This document shows positions 1-11,800 of a stretch of 64,000 nucleotides of DNA, piece by piece (within the stretch, counting starts at the first letter, position 1; every line of letters begins with the position of its first letter). The stretch spans positions 124,001-188,000 of the forward strand of contig OW121743.1 in the NCBI GenBank assembly GCA_933228675.1, given 5' to 3'. Both the position numbers and the translations under genes were made by a program. The notes beneath the pieces were generated by a model. The model was given only the letters and a program-made list of their open reading frames with translations, did not search any database and was not told the DNA's origin. This stretch comes from Stomorhina lunata (lineage: Eukaryota > Arthropoda > Insecta > Diptera > Rhiniidae).

Positions 1-494
1 AATCTTTTTTATTATCGCTCAAAGATGAGTTGAAATGAATGCGGTCACTCAACAGGTCAAAAAAGAAAGAAATCAGATAAAATTAAAATTTCAAATTAAA
101 AAAATTCATGTCATTACAGTTAGAGTTTATAGTGCAAGCAAATGTGTATGTATTTATGTATATGTACGTGTGTTACTATATATAATGTATTGTTAATATC
201 GCTCATTTTCATGAATAGTGGTACAAGACGAAAAATGATATGGAAAAAAATGACTTTACTTTTTTTGAAATAATTTTAAAACAAAATGAGCTCTTGCAAA
301 AAATAAAAAATTAACCAAAGTTTCAACTGGTCATATAATAATATCAATTTTGTTTTTGTAAATTTGTGGGGTATGCGAATTAAAACATACATATTTTCGT
401 AAAGAGAATTAAATACGTATTTTAGTTTAGTTTTAGTTTTACAACTGATTTATTTATGTTTTTATGGAATTTGATATACAAATTTGTTTTTATA

Positions 495-765
495 GGTCCC
501 ACAATAAATTGCTATAGAAATTGGTCGAAATCGGTCCATTATTACGGTTATTTTTGAATATATGTACTTCAATGATATTTAATAGAATATATTTGTAGTA
601 TCGGTATATATTTGACCAAAGCCCCCATACAAGATGTGCTCTAAAAATCTGAGTAAAAAATCCTAATAGCTAAAATGAATTATTTTTGTACATATATAAG
701 ATTATGTAATCATGTTCAGGACAATTAGTCTCATTTGACCTAGCTCCTATATGTAACTAAATGAA
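495..765 (-). repeat. Degraded copy of the GGTCAAGCCC dispersed repeat (reverse)
   Basis: The segment reading ggtcgaaatcggtccatta after ggtccca is the reverse complement of the internal part of the better copy at 45650-46435. Further degenerate units of the type atttgacc-a-agctcc follow at about 610-630 and 735-750. The ends are approximate. Confidence 0.5.
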
Positions 766-1275
766 AATACACATACATATTCCTCTATATGTATTTAAGA
801 TAAACTTTTTTATGACAATCGCCTATAACATTTTCTTGTTTTATTATTCTAAAATGGCCCTAGTATGTAAGAACTGGTCTAATGTTCATACATACATACA
901 TACATACATAAATAGATACATGTGTATAATAACAAATACAAAACAAATGAACGCTTTCTCGAATCTGGTTTATAAAACGTGTAAAAATTAATGGAAATAG
1001 AAAATATTATACAACCTAAATAAGAAGAAACGTGTGATCTTGATTTATAGCAAAATTGTAATTTAATAAAATTTAAAAAATTTATTAAATGTCAGTAAAC
1101 ATATACATACGAGTATATATGTTTTTGTTTGTATGCACATAAGTAAGTGATAATATTAAATATTATAAAGCTTTTTATATGTATCAACATTTATTACCCC
1201 GTATGAAAGGGTTAAACTTTTCCAATATCAAAAAACATTTCACTATATATTTTTAATGTGAACCGCCGTTCACAT

Positions 1276-1302
1276 GGTCTTTCCACTATAGGTGGAAAGA
1301 CC
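1276..1302. repeat. Perfect 11-bp stem hairpin
   Basis: GGTCTTTCCAC and GTGGAAAGACC flank a 5-nt loop. A direct repeat of ataggtggaaag follows immediately (1288-1299 and again from 1303). It sits at the edge of a dispersed-repeat copy and probably derives from its terminal inverted repeats. Confidence 0.6.
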
Positions 1303-1660
1303 ATAGGTGGAAAGGGTATATTGGGTTTGTGCTGTTGGTAACGCATCGTCTCAGAATCACTCCCTGAGTTGTTATAGCTATGTCCGTCTGGCTGTAAGCT
1401 TGTTATCAAAGTACAGGTCGTAACTTCCAAGATAATTTGGTGAAATTTGGCACATATTTATATATTGGTCCAAGGAAGATCGCTATAGTTTTTTTCGGTT
1501 ATCTCTCATAGGGAAGCCTTCCCGGAATAGAGTTTTTGGCTCTTTACTGCCACAAATTTAGTTGTGTTTTAATAATATTCAGCATAAATATTGCTTATGG
1601 TAACCTAAATTAGTGTACCTAATTTTGTAGGAATCGACTCATATTTGACCTCCCAAACAT
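1303..1660 (-). repeat. Copy of the GGTCAAGCCC dispersed repeat (reverse, 3' half)
   Basis: It reads ataggtggaaagggtat, then gtttgtgctgttgg, gtctcagaatcactccctga and gtccgtctggctg. These are reverse complements of the tail of the copy at 45650-46435. No coding capacity is visible. The right end is approximate. Confidence 0.6.
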
Positions 1661-2169
1661 GACACATTCTCAAAAGTCTTTTAAATAGCCAGATAAGCAC
1701 AAAACCGCTTATAAATCTAAAGATAAATGCATTTTATTACTAAAAACATTAACCAATTACCGAAATTTGCTAACAATCGATCAATAATTGATACTACCTT
1801 TCGTATCGGGCCCTTAGCCAGAAAATACATAAATCTACTTTAATCCCGAAATTTTAAAAAAAGTAGCACATATTATATTTATTTCTCTAAAACTAGTCAG
1901 GCATGATCGACTATAGCTTTTCTTATTTGTTTGTATTAAAATTGAGCACAATTAAAATTTTCCAAGGATCTACTTAAAATATAAATAAAAATATAAGTCA
2001 AGTCATAGGTACGGGGAAACGCTTCATGCTATCAACTTTTTCAAATTTTGTGCTGACATTTGTTTGCTTAAATACACTGAATTTATATTTTTTTTCGAAC
2101 AAAATTTTCGAAAAATGAAAAATTAGTTTTGAAACCGGCCTAAAAAAACAAAGTACCATATTCCAGTAT

Positions 2170-2345
2170 GAACAAAAGTATTTAAATAAGGTTATATTTT
2201 AACAAAATTAAACTAATTAGTACTCACATGAACTAATATGATTATTTATATCTTAGTTTGCAACTCTCTTTTTCTAAAGTAATTTAGTTGTAGAATATCC
2301 CTTTTCATCTTTTCCACCCTCCAAATCTTAAGTCGTCAAAATAAG
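2170..2345. repeat. Partial copy of the foldback element found at 30861-31322
   Basis: Segments such as ctctttttctaaagtaattt and ccaccctccaaatcttaag match the right half of the 30861-31322 element (cttttttctaaagtac, ccagcctccaaatcgtaag) in the same order and spacing. It lacks clear termini, so it is a decayed or truncated relic. Confidence 0.5.
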
Positions 2346-2765
2346 TACATACATATCTATATACATTTATATCTAATGGTACCATTTCAGTTTCAAACTA
2401 AATTGTAAAGTTTGATATTGTATCCAGTTGATATAATTGTGATATTTTGGCTCCATTTCAATATTTGTCATTTTTGGATTTAAATTCGTTGTGCATTTGA
2501 TCAAACTTATTCAGGGTAACGCCTTTAAAGAAATACTTTAAAATACTTTCACAAGCTTATTATATTGCACCCAATTTTTTACGAGTAGATAATATTTAAA
2601 ATTAATTTAAAAGTCTTTTTGAACAGCTTTTGCTGTAATATGTGATATTTTCATTTATATTTATTATACATAGTTTATTGTAAACACATAACTAGTACGA
2701 GTATTATGTACTTTAAATCGTTTGCCATGTTTTAAATATCTTTTACATTTTTCTTCATTGAATAG

Positions 2766-3421
2766 ACTCAATCGAAAGCTTCAACACTTTCGTCTGGTGT
2801 TCGAGCGGCCGCGCAGACGCTAAATGTACCCATTGAAAGACTTGAGTCCAGACAATCTAATCATCGTGAACAAATATCTGGCGGTGCACATAGTGGAATT
2901 AATCAACAGCATCACATGCGGAATACTTCGTCTCCCATGATGAGTGGTTCATACGAAGAACAGCACCTTCGTCATCATCAACATCACCAGCAGCAACAAC
3001 AACCACAGTCACAACACCATTTGCAGCAGCAGCAACAGGTACAACAACACCATCATCAGATAAGAGAACAACATTCTCGAAATGTGCATCAAGGCATTAG
3101 TGATTCCATCGATCACCACACTCAAGCAGCACAAGGTGCGCACCATTACAATGGTCATGGGGATGAAGATGAACGCTTCGAGGAGAGGGAACATTTTAAT
3201 GAGCACCATCAATATGCAAAACAACAAAGTTTCCTACATTCTACACGTAAGAATTCCAACCAACAACACCCACGCGATCATCATTCATTGGTTCAGCAAG
3301 CTCAGCAGTCGCAGAATTTGGACGCAAATTATATGACTGAGGAGCACAGTGGTGGCACTACATCACCTTCTGTAACCAGATATTCTCTGCTTCAATTTGC
3401 TATGCAACACTTTAGAAACGA
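2766..3421 (+). CDS. Myo10A: Myo10A-like exon: His/Gln-rich linker
   Basis: The acceptor is ttcttcattgaatag and the donor is GA|GTAAGT. The exon gives 218 codons plus two bases. It is dominated by CAT/CAC/CAG/CAA runs (2955-3080), giving a His/Gln-rich, presumably disordered linker before the MyTH4 domain. The frame is open across the whole exon and the last two bases join the next exon to make Asp. Confidence 0.8.
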
Positions 3422-5149
3422 GTAAGTTTTTGTTTTTATCATATATAGATTTTTAGATTAATTTATTACTCTATTTTTAGTCAAATCACAGATTCTCGGT
3501 CTCACGGCCGTGAGATTTCCGATCGTGCGGCGAATCGCTCATATGCGGAATTGGTTAAATGGCAGGGTACACCAATTCGAATTCCTCTCTTACGTTTACC
3601 CAACGATTTGGCTCCTTTGGCGTTGGAATGCTTTGAGTGTATATTAAGTTATTGTGGAGATATACCAATGGAACTGGATTTGACAGAAGTTAAATGCGTC
3701 TACACGGTGCTAATGGTAGGGAGATTTGAAATACTAATTGAACAAAATTATAAATTTGTATTTTTAGCATTGTCATAAGTACTTAGCTTTGCGAGATGAA
3801 GTTTATTGCCAGTTAATGAAGCAAACAACAGCTAATCGCTCTGCATGTCCCGACTCGGCTCAAAGAGGATGGCGTCTATTAAGTATTTTAGCAGCATACT
3901 TTGGGTGTTCAGATGCCCTGCGTCCATATCTTTTAGAACATTTGACCTCGGCCGCCTCAGATCGAAGACGATCTTGTCACGGTACAGCTGCAGTATGTTT
4001 AACTAATTTGCGCAAGACTGCACGTTGTGGTGGTCGCAAGAATGTGCCCAGTGTGGAGGAAGTAACTGCTGTTTCTGCAGGTCGTTCGGCTAGGCGTCAA
4101 ATTTATCGACTTCCCGGTGGGGCTGAACGTGTCGTAAATACCAGATGTTCGACTGTTGTGGCAGATGTCATATCGGAACTCTGTGCTTTATTGGGTATTG
4201 AATCTGAAGTCGAGCAACAGGAATTCTCATTGTATTGCATAGTTCAGGGAGATGCATTCACGATGCCTTTGGCTGCCGATGAATATATTTTGGATGTTAC
4301 TACTGAACTTTTGAAATCAGGCCAGCCCTTCTATTTAATATTCTGTCGGTCAGTATGGCATTTTTCCTTAAAGCGAGATCCTGCACCAACTCCCCTCTAT
4401 GTAGAGGTATTATTTAACCAAGTAGCACCTGATTATTTAGAGGGCTTGTTGTTGGAGTTACCCACTACAGGAGTTCCCCCACCTGAAGTTGTTAGAGATA
4501 TGGCTCGGATTGCAGCCCTGTTGCATAGAGCTGCCGATTTAAGTCATGTACCAGCTATGAAGGAAATTAAATTCCTGCTGCCTAAACCGGCTTTAGGCAT
4601 TAGAGAAATTAGACCAGCCCAATGGGTGGGTCTAGTACAGTCCGCTTGGCCCCAGGTGGCAAACCTAAGCCCAGGTCAGGTAAAAGCTCAATTTTTAAAT
4701 GTGTTGTCAGCATGGCCTTTATTCGGTAGCAGTTTCTTTGCTGTGAAACGCATATGGGCCGACGAAGGTCCCCATGTCGATGAAAGCCCCATGTGGAGAG
4801 ATTTGATACTGGCGTTAAATAGACGAGGAGTTTTATTTTTAGATCCCAATACACATGAAACTATGCAACATTGGCCTTTTATGGAAGTTATATCAACACG
4901 AAAAGTATACCAAAATAACTTTGTTTTCCCATTACTCGTGTATAACTATAAATTAAATCTTTTCTCTAACCCTTTTCACAGGTACGTTCGGAAGATGGTG
5001 CTTTATTCTTGGATATGAAAGTTGGCAATTTGATGCAGCAGCGTGTCATTCGTGTCCAAACAGAACAGGCTCATGAAATATCTCGTTTAGTACGTCAATA
5101 TATTACAATGGCTCAAATAAGTCAACGCGACAAAAGAGATGTCAATTAA
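2766..5149 (+). CDS. Myo10A: Unconventional myosin tail, MyTH4-FERM (Myo10A-like, myosin XV class), C-terminal part
   Basis: Four exons (2766-3421, 3481-3715, 3768-4904, 4982-5149) join in frame into 731 residues plus a TAA stop. In order they give a low-complexity His/Gln-rich linker (about residues 1-210), a MyTH4 domain (about 240-400; seen as YAELVKWQGTPIRIPLL and LRDEVYCQLMKQT), and a three-lobed FERM domain (about 430-720; F1 from RQIYRLPGGAERV, F2 around LYVEVLFNQVAPDYLEG, F3 from PMWRDLILALNRRGVLFL). MyTH4-FERM tails of myosins VII, X and XV bind microtubules and membrane-protein cargo in actin-based protrusions. The motor, neck and any first MyTH4-FERM unit are not in the window; a splice acceptor at 2764-2765 shows the gene continues to the left. 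The tail fold is certain. The Myo10A name rests on recalled resemblance; myosin VII is a less likely alternative. Confidence 0.85.
3481..3715 (+). CDS. Myo10A: Myo10A-like exon: start of MyTH4 domain
   Basis: The preceding intron is short (59 nt, 3422-3480) with a ctatttttag acceptor. The exon supplies one base completing Asp and then 78 codons, including YAELVKWQGTPIRIPLL and the LECFECILSYCGD helix of MyTH4. The donor is ATG|GTAGGG. Confidence 0.85.
3768..4904 (+). CDS. Myo10A: Myo10A-like exon: rest of MyTH4 and most of FERM
   Basis: The preceding intron is 52 nt (3716-3767). The exon has 379 codons starting HCHKYLALRDEVYCQ. MyTH4 ends near the ASDRRRSCHG segment. FERM F1 starts at RQIYRLPGGAERV, F2 follows, and F3 begins before the exon ends at ISTRK. 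The donor is AAA|GTATAC. Reading through it would add an unrelated tail, so splicing to 4982 is the coherent choice. Confidence 0.88.
4982..5149 (+). CDS. Myo10A: Myo10A-like last exon: end of FERM F3 and stop
   Basis: The acceptor cccttttcacag at 4981 is followed by VRSEDGALFLDMKVGN, which continues the F3 lobe. The exon encodes 55 residues, ending ISQRDKRDVN, then TAA at 5147-5149. Confidence 0.87.
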   Translation, partial: VRSEDGALFLDMKVGNLMQQRVIRVQTEQAHEISRLVRQYITMAQISQRDKRDVN

Positions 5150-5556
5150 ATATTCAAATGTTACGTTCGCCTAACTTATATTAAAACAATTATAACAAAA
5201 ATAATATTATCCTTTATTTATACATATACATACATATATTATACATATATAAATGCAAATATGGATTCTTTTGTACTTATAATATTTTGCTGTAACTCTA
5301 TTTACAAATCTTAGAATTTAACAAAATTAAAAAAAAAAAAAATTTCCAAAAATGTTAAAATGCCATATTAATCTTTTTGAATTGATGTTTACAAAATTTA
5401 AAATTGCGTTTCGCTTTAGTTTTTCAATTCTAAATAATCCTCAATTTTGCTAAAATAAGTGCAATTTATTTAAATATCTTCCCTTTTTTATATTTAGAAA
5501 ATTAATTATTTTTTATTTGTGTTTTAAACAATTTAAATATTCTGAGTATCTTTAAG

Positions 5557-5566
5557 AATAAATAAA
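5557..5566 (+). promoter_or_regulatory. Candidate polyadenylation signals for the myosin gene
   Basis: Two overlapping AATAAA hexamers lie about 410 nt after the myosin stop in an AT-rich 3' region. Such hexamers are frequent by chance in DNA this AT-rich, so usage is not established. Confidence 0.35.
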
Positions 5567-6373
5567 ATATATAATATACAAATATTATAGTGCGATATTT
5601 TCTGAAATACTTTTACATATGATATTCGTTAAATAAACCTGAAAGAGTGGGTGCATGATGTGCCGTAATCGTAAAGTAAAAAAATCTTGACACTAGAAAA
5701 AATTTAAGAATTATGTGTTTGACAGCAAGCACCATATGTTTGTTTGTACGAACGTTCGGTGTAAAACATTTTGCAAATTTGGCATACATATATTAAAAAG
5801 TTAACTATAAAAACTTCGCTCTTATTTCTGCCGCTGATCAGCCCATATTTGACGTATAATTATATTTGACAATAATTATCGCTAGAAAATTGCAGATTTT
5901 CGAACTTGTCACAAAATTGTAATTGACCTCAACATTTTTACAGTCTTAATAAATGCTGTGTTTAGTAAACTAACAACTAATAAAAGACACAAGATTTCCA
6001 GTTGGTAATTTCCAAAGAACATTTCGAGAACTAGTTGAAATTTAGAAACATTTAAACCTAATGTCCACAAACACTGCACCCTCTATCCTCCTTCCGACAA
6101 CCTGGGTGTTTTTCCTAATAAAAAAAAATTCAGAGGTACCTGTAAAGTAATCTATAAATTCTTTATAACATTACTTATGCTATTAGCGAGATCTTAATAA
6201 TGTATGTATCTTGTTGGAAAAATTACATATTCAAAACAAATATAAAATTTTGCCGAAGTTGCTTAATTTTCACATCACAAACAAATTTCTGAATATAAAA
6301 CTATATTATCACAAAATTTCCCTTGTCGGTTTATGTTTTCAAAAGACGCGCAAAGCTTTAGCAAATAACTTTA

Positions 6374-7265
6374 TTATACCCTTCACATATGGTGGTGAAG
6401 TTTGTGCTGATGTATGTAATGCATAGAAATATTGGTCTGAGACCCACCTTTAAGTATACCGATAGACTAAGAATCAGTTCCTGAGTCGATTCTAAAATGA
6501 TTGAGCGATGTCAGTCTGTTTGTCTGTTGAAAGCACGATAGGGTCTAAATGAAAAAAGCTAGGTCGCTGAAACTTGACAAAAATATTCTTCTGGAAAAAT
6601 GTTGGTATTAAAATTGTGCGAAATCGGTTTACATTTGATCATAGCTCCCATCACCTAGGCCAATCGCTTATTTGCTAATAAATGAAAAACTATAACACTA
6701 ATGATGATACACTTTAGTACAGAGAAGTTTTATATAAGCACTAGACAGTATATAAAATTTCGAATTTGAAATTCACCTAAAAATACTAAAAACAAATTCC
6801 ACCTAAAATACCAACAAATGATAATCTATGGCCACCCACTAAATTTAGCACGAGGAAGTTTTATATCAATACCAGTCAGTGTGCAAAATTTTGTCACAAT
6901 CGGTTACCATTTGACCATAGCTCCTATATAGAAAACTTACGGAAACACAAAAATACAAAATGAAAGTGTGATAGCGCCTTAACGAAAAGAGCTATAGAGA
7001 CAAAATTCTACAAAAGTATTTTCTATGTCTTCCAAAATGTGTGCATTAAAAATGGACGAAATCGGTCCTCATTTAGTAAGAGCTCCCATATAACCCCGCC
7101 CGGGAATCACAATAACGCTAATAATTAAATTCAATTTTAATAGATATGACAACTTTATTTAGAATAGAGAAGTTTTATGCAACTTTTGGTCAGTATATCA
7201 AATTTTACAGGAATCGGTTCATATTTGACTATAGCTTTAATAATGTTTGGTAATAAATTCTAAAT
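6374..7265 (-). repeat. Long degenerate copy of the GGTCAAGCCC dispersed repeat (reverse)
   Basis: It starts with atacccttcacatatggtgg and gtttgtgctgatgtatgtaa, the inverted terminus of the family. About four internal units of the form aatcggt..catttgac.atagctcc follow (near 6625, 6900, 7070 and 7215), so it looks like an expanded internal array. No coding potential is seen. Confidence 0.6.
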
Positions 7266-8840
7266 ATTCCATATTTTTTCTATAGAAAATTAAAAAAACT
7301 CTAAATTCTGACATTTGACCCCGTGCCAAAAAGGGTTGTTTTTATAGCTATTTAAAGCAAAAAGTCGTGTTATGTGTTGATTTATCGGCATGGGTTTTCC
7401 AGAAAATTTATTGCAGAACAAAACTTAATTATTGTTGGTGTCTGCTAGACAACCACGTCAGTTGCAGAGGGTTATAAAGCAAAAAACATTTCCACTTCCA
7501 TTTCTGTTTCTTTAACAACATAAAACCAAAGCACACTCTTAGGCGGCATAAATGAGAGTCGAAAATATGTTCTTATGACCGCACTGTGGCCGAAATTACT
7601 ATTATAGCTGCGCAAAAAAACAAAAATTAAAACAAATGAAAATGGCTTCAAAAGTAAACATTTACGACTAAAGCGAATCTAAATCAATGATTTCAACCAC
7701 TGTGAACTGGTTTGAAATAGTTTACGTGGATACCAATCAAAATTTTTGCTTAAAAACTTTTTCCTGTTTAAATAGAATAGAACTCTATCACATAAATGTG
7801 TCCAAAGTAATGATTACGTTAGAGTTGATATTGGAAACTGATAGAATAAAACAACTTTTTTTCCATTTGCATAACAAATTCAATTAAATTTCATTTTATT
7901 TCAGTTTTTTGGTTTTGGTATTTTACAATTTATTAAGCTAAAGTGTGAAAAAATGTTCGCTTTAATATTTATCTGGTTTAACTTTTTGTTTTTTTTATAC
8001 AAGTTTTTATTTTTTTTTTTGTATTATTTACGATTATATTTTTTTTGTTAAAAATTAAAAATTATAAACAATTTGAAATCATAATGACACAATTATAAAA
8101 ACCTTGAAATATTTATAAGATGAGAAATTATTATTATAAAAATGAATGAATGAATGAATGAATCGTACTTAAACTGTTTATTTTTGTATATTTAGAAGAT
8201 GATTTTAAAGGTTTATTTTGTTTTTGTTTTTATTTTTATTACATAAGAATTAAATTTTATTGTGCATTTTGTTTTCTTAAATTGGGATCATTTGTATTTC
8301 ACCTCTTGCATTAGTTAGTTATTAAATTTCAGGCATGGTTTTAGTTGAATTACATTTGAATGTATTTTGTATGTATTTGAATGTATTATTACATATTTTT
8401 TATTTTTTTCATAAATACAATAATCATTTAAACTTAGTTTAAATATTTAATTAAATATAAAAAACAATGATTTTTATTTTGCTATTTTAGAGATTTTTAG
8501 AAGAGATTCATAAAAAATCTTAATTTTTGTAAAAAATATTCAAACTTAACAATTTGATTTTGTGTTTTTGTTGTTTTTTGCTTTGTTTTGTTTGTATTTA
8601 TAAATAGATTTGAGTTTCATTTATTTATTAATTTATTTATTTTTGACATAAACAAAAAATTTAAAGGATATGAAATATTTTTGTTTTGATCTGATGATAA
8701 AGGTAAATGTTGTTTTAGGTATTTCAAAAGGTACTAATCCGTGTAAAAGTCTAATCTTAAATAATTTAAATAAAATATTTAACTGTATATGTGTGTGTAT
8801 GTGTATGAGTGTATAAATGAATGTATCTATATATGTAAGT

Positions 8841-8864
8841 ATGTATGTATGTATGTATGTATGT
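8841..8864. repeat. (ATGT)n microsatellite
   Basis: About six tandem ATGT units. Similar shorter tracts recur at 891-910, 13561-13581, 31927-31950 and 42353-42370. Confidence 0.8.
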
Positions 8865-11800
8865 TTGTAAGTATTTTAGAAATAAAATCAAGTCGAACGT
8901 TTGTTGTTTGTTAAAGAATATTGCTAATAGAAGTATACGGCCGGCATGTGTTCGTTACAAGCTGAAGCTAACGACAGACATTTTATGGGGAGTAAAATGC
9001 TCCAGGCGAGACAATTTAAATAAAATTTAATTAAACTTGAATAACTTTTTTGTTTACTCTAACATAGCAGGGGAAGTTGCCATATGTTAGAGTTTCTATT
9101 TGAAATTTAAATAAAAATAAGAAGAAGCAGTTTGAAAATTTCATTCGTTTGAATCAGAGAAATTCGCGTCTTGACCATGAATAAGCTTTGCTTGTACTCG
9201 TAAGACTATTTTAGCTATTGATAACTATTAAAAAGGGACTTTAAATAATTATTATATGTATGTGTAAATATGTAAGTACTTATTTATGTAAAGCAGGTGA
9301 AAAAATGCTCAAATAAGTTTTGAATCTGTGTAAAATGTCTGTTACACTGGCGATGTTTTTGTTTTTTTTTTGTATCATTACATAAGTAATTCTTTTTTGT
9401 TTGTTTTTTATGTTTTTTTTAATATTTTTTGTTTAACGATCTCAGTCTATTTTTTTTATATATTTTTCTATTTATATCTGATTATTTTTATTTTACTTTA
9501 AATTTAATTAATTAATAAATCAATTGCTTCTGTTAAAAGCTATTTGGATGGAAATATTTTTCTCTTGTATTTCACATACATAAATATTTATAGCAAAAAA
9601 TACATTTATCATACATAAATATTTATATTGAAAATGTTTTATTTTTTTCTTTTAAATAATTATGAGTAAATTTTATTCTGTTTATTTATATTTTGTTGCA
9701 ATTTATGATGATTTTAATGATTATCAGCTGATGTAGCAATAAAATTGTCAGCAAAAAAGTTAACAATGTAAAACAAACAAATACGCTAAAAGACTTACAT
9801 ATACTCGTACACTCAGATGTAAGTTTGTTTGTATCTATGTAAGTAAATAAGTAATTCGGGTAATAAAGTGCAAAGGACGCTGCTATCTGTCTGTTGTTTG
9901 TCTGACTGACTGATTGACTGATTAAATGTTCTAATTGTCTATTTTTGTATTTTTATAATAGTACTTTATAAAAAATCTTCTATTAGCCATATCCATTTGT
10001 AAGTATGTATGTATATAAGTAAGTAGTAGATGAAAGTTAAACGGACTAAAAATATCTTGTACACTTAAAATGTCCCTTATCATCCATTCGATAAATCATA
10101 CTGTGAGTTTTAAAACCTACATATTCGTTTCAGTTTTATTTGTTTTAATTTAGAAAAAATCTGACAATTTAGCAGTTTAAATTTTTTAAATGAGTATAAA
10201 AATTCTATTTTATTCTGATGTTATTCGTTTTAAATCCGTATTTATTATGAAAAATTGTCAAATCATAAGTATTTCAAAGGCAAACATTTTTTTCGTGTTT
10301 AAGAAATTTCTAATTGTATTTCAGAATTTTGAAACATGACTAATTTAAATACATACATACATATGTATGTATAAAATAAGATGTCAATCGAGATTCAAAC
10401 ACGATACAGTGCATTCCATTAGAAATTTTTATTATAGACCAAAATGTGTGAATCGCGAGACTCTAATCCAATTAAATGATTTGTTATTTCCTCGAATGGA
10501 CAATGCAGACAAATATTAATGTTCGTAACTTAAATTGTATTGATATAAACGTTTTCAAAAGTATTGAGGTATAAAAAAGTATAAATTTTGTTAATTTATG
10601 TTTCCTTAAGTTTCAATTTTTAACATCACGTAGGCAAATTTGTACGTAGAGATAGATTTTTGTAGATTTTCAGGTCGAAAGGTTTAAAGTAAAAACTTGT
10701 ATGTAATGATAACTTGGAATATTTAAACTCAAGATGGGGAAAAACTATCTAATTAATTTTGTCTTTTTTTATTTGAAATTAAATGTTTTGAAATTATTTG
10801 TATTTAATCAAATGCAATTTAATGTAATAAAAACTAAATTGAAATAAAATTATATGTTTACTATGAATGTATGTATGTCTGTTGTAATTATGATTATGAG
10901 AATTTTACGTATTAATTTTAAACAATGCAGCAAAATAAATTAAGCAAAGTTTTTATTGTTATTTTTTAAAAATTGTTGTTTTTGTTTTGTTTTAATAAAC
11001 TGGCGCCTTTACACACTAATTTTGGTTGAAATTACAATTTACTTTAGATTTATTTATTCATTTTTTTCTGTTGAGGGGGAGAGTTTCAAGAGATTTCTTT
11101 ATAATTCGATTCGATTGAAGACACATTTGAAATAAAATTCAGATAATGAATTTTTTCGAGTTGAATTAAATAGTAATCCCTTGGAATTTGTTTTTTTTTA
11201 AGTGTATAATGTATGTATTTTCCTTAGGGTTTTTGGTTTGTTAATGATTTTTTTTATTAAAGACATTAAATTAATTTTTACCTAAATGCTCTTAAATCAG
11301 AGCTTCGTTTTTCTTGTTTTTGTTGTTTTTTTTTGTTTAATTTTAATTAGCTAGACTTAAAGTTAAGGTAATTTACAATGTATAAAGCTAAAGGTTTGTG
11401 TTTTATTTAAAATATAATTTCTTTTTTTTACTTAATAATTATTGTTATTAATATTTTCATTTTTTTAATTGGTATTATTTAGAAATGTTTATTAACAAAA
11501 AAGCCATTGCTGTTGATATTTAAAAAAAAAAATAATTTTTGAAATCGCGCGTAAATTTACATAAAAAATATATAATTTACATATTTTTGCTTTTTCCCTA
11601 TATATTTTTTGATTATTAAAGATCTTGTTGTTGTTGTGTTTCTTTTTTTTTTAATAATCTTAAATAATTATTTGTTAAAGTTTACTTAGGAAAAGAAAAC
11701 AACTGTGAATTTCCTTGAGTTTAATTTTTGTTTTGTTGTTTTTTATTTAATTTTATAATAAGTCTAAAGGCTTAATGGCATTAGCAATTTTATGTTAAAT

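Larger units (their letters stand above)
1..2765. other. Non-coding, probable myosin intron with repeat relics
   Basis: The acceptor at 2764-2765 implies that at least the right part is intron of the myosin gene. I see no convincing exon. The stretch contains two degraded copies of a dispersed repeat (495-765, 1303-1660), a strong hairpin (1276-1302), and a partial copy (about 2170-2345) of the foldback element at 30861-31322. Confidence 0.6.
5150..7900. other. Myosin 3' region and spacer
   Basis: No coding sequence is visible. The left part is probably the myosin 3' UTR. The middle holds a long dispersed-repeat copy (6374-7265). Positions about 7370-7620 are less AT-rich than the surroundings and match nothing I recognise. 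Confidence 0.5.

Noticed and set aside
3009..3227. Minus-strand open frame over the His/Gln repeat
   Set aside because: A by-product of CAN-codon repeats read backwards as a hydrophobic string.
7370..7620. Less AT-rich block that might be an exon or RNA gene
   Set aside because: No long frame, no splice pair and no recognisable RNA fold.
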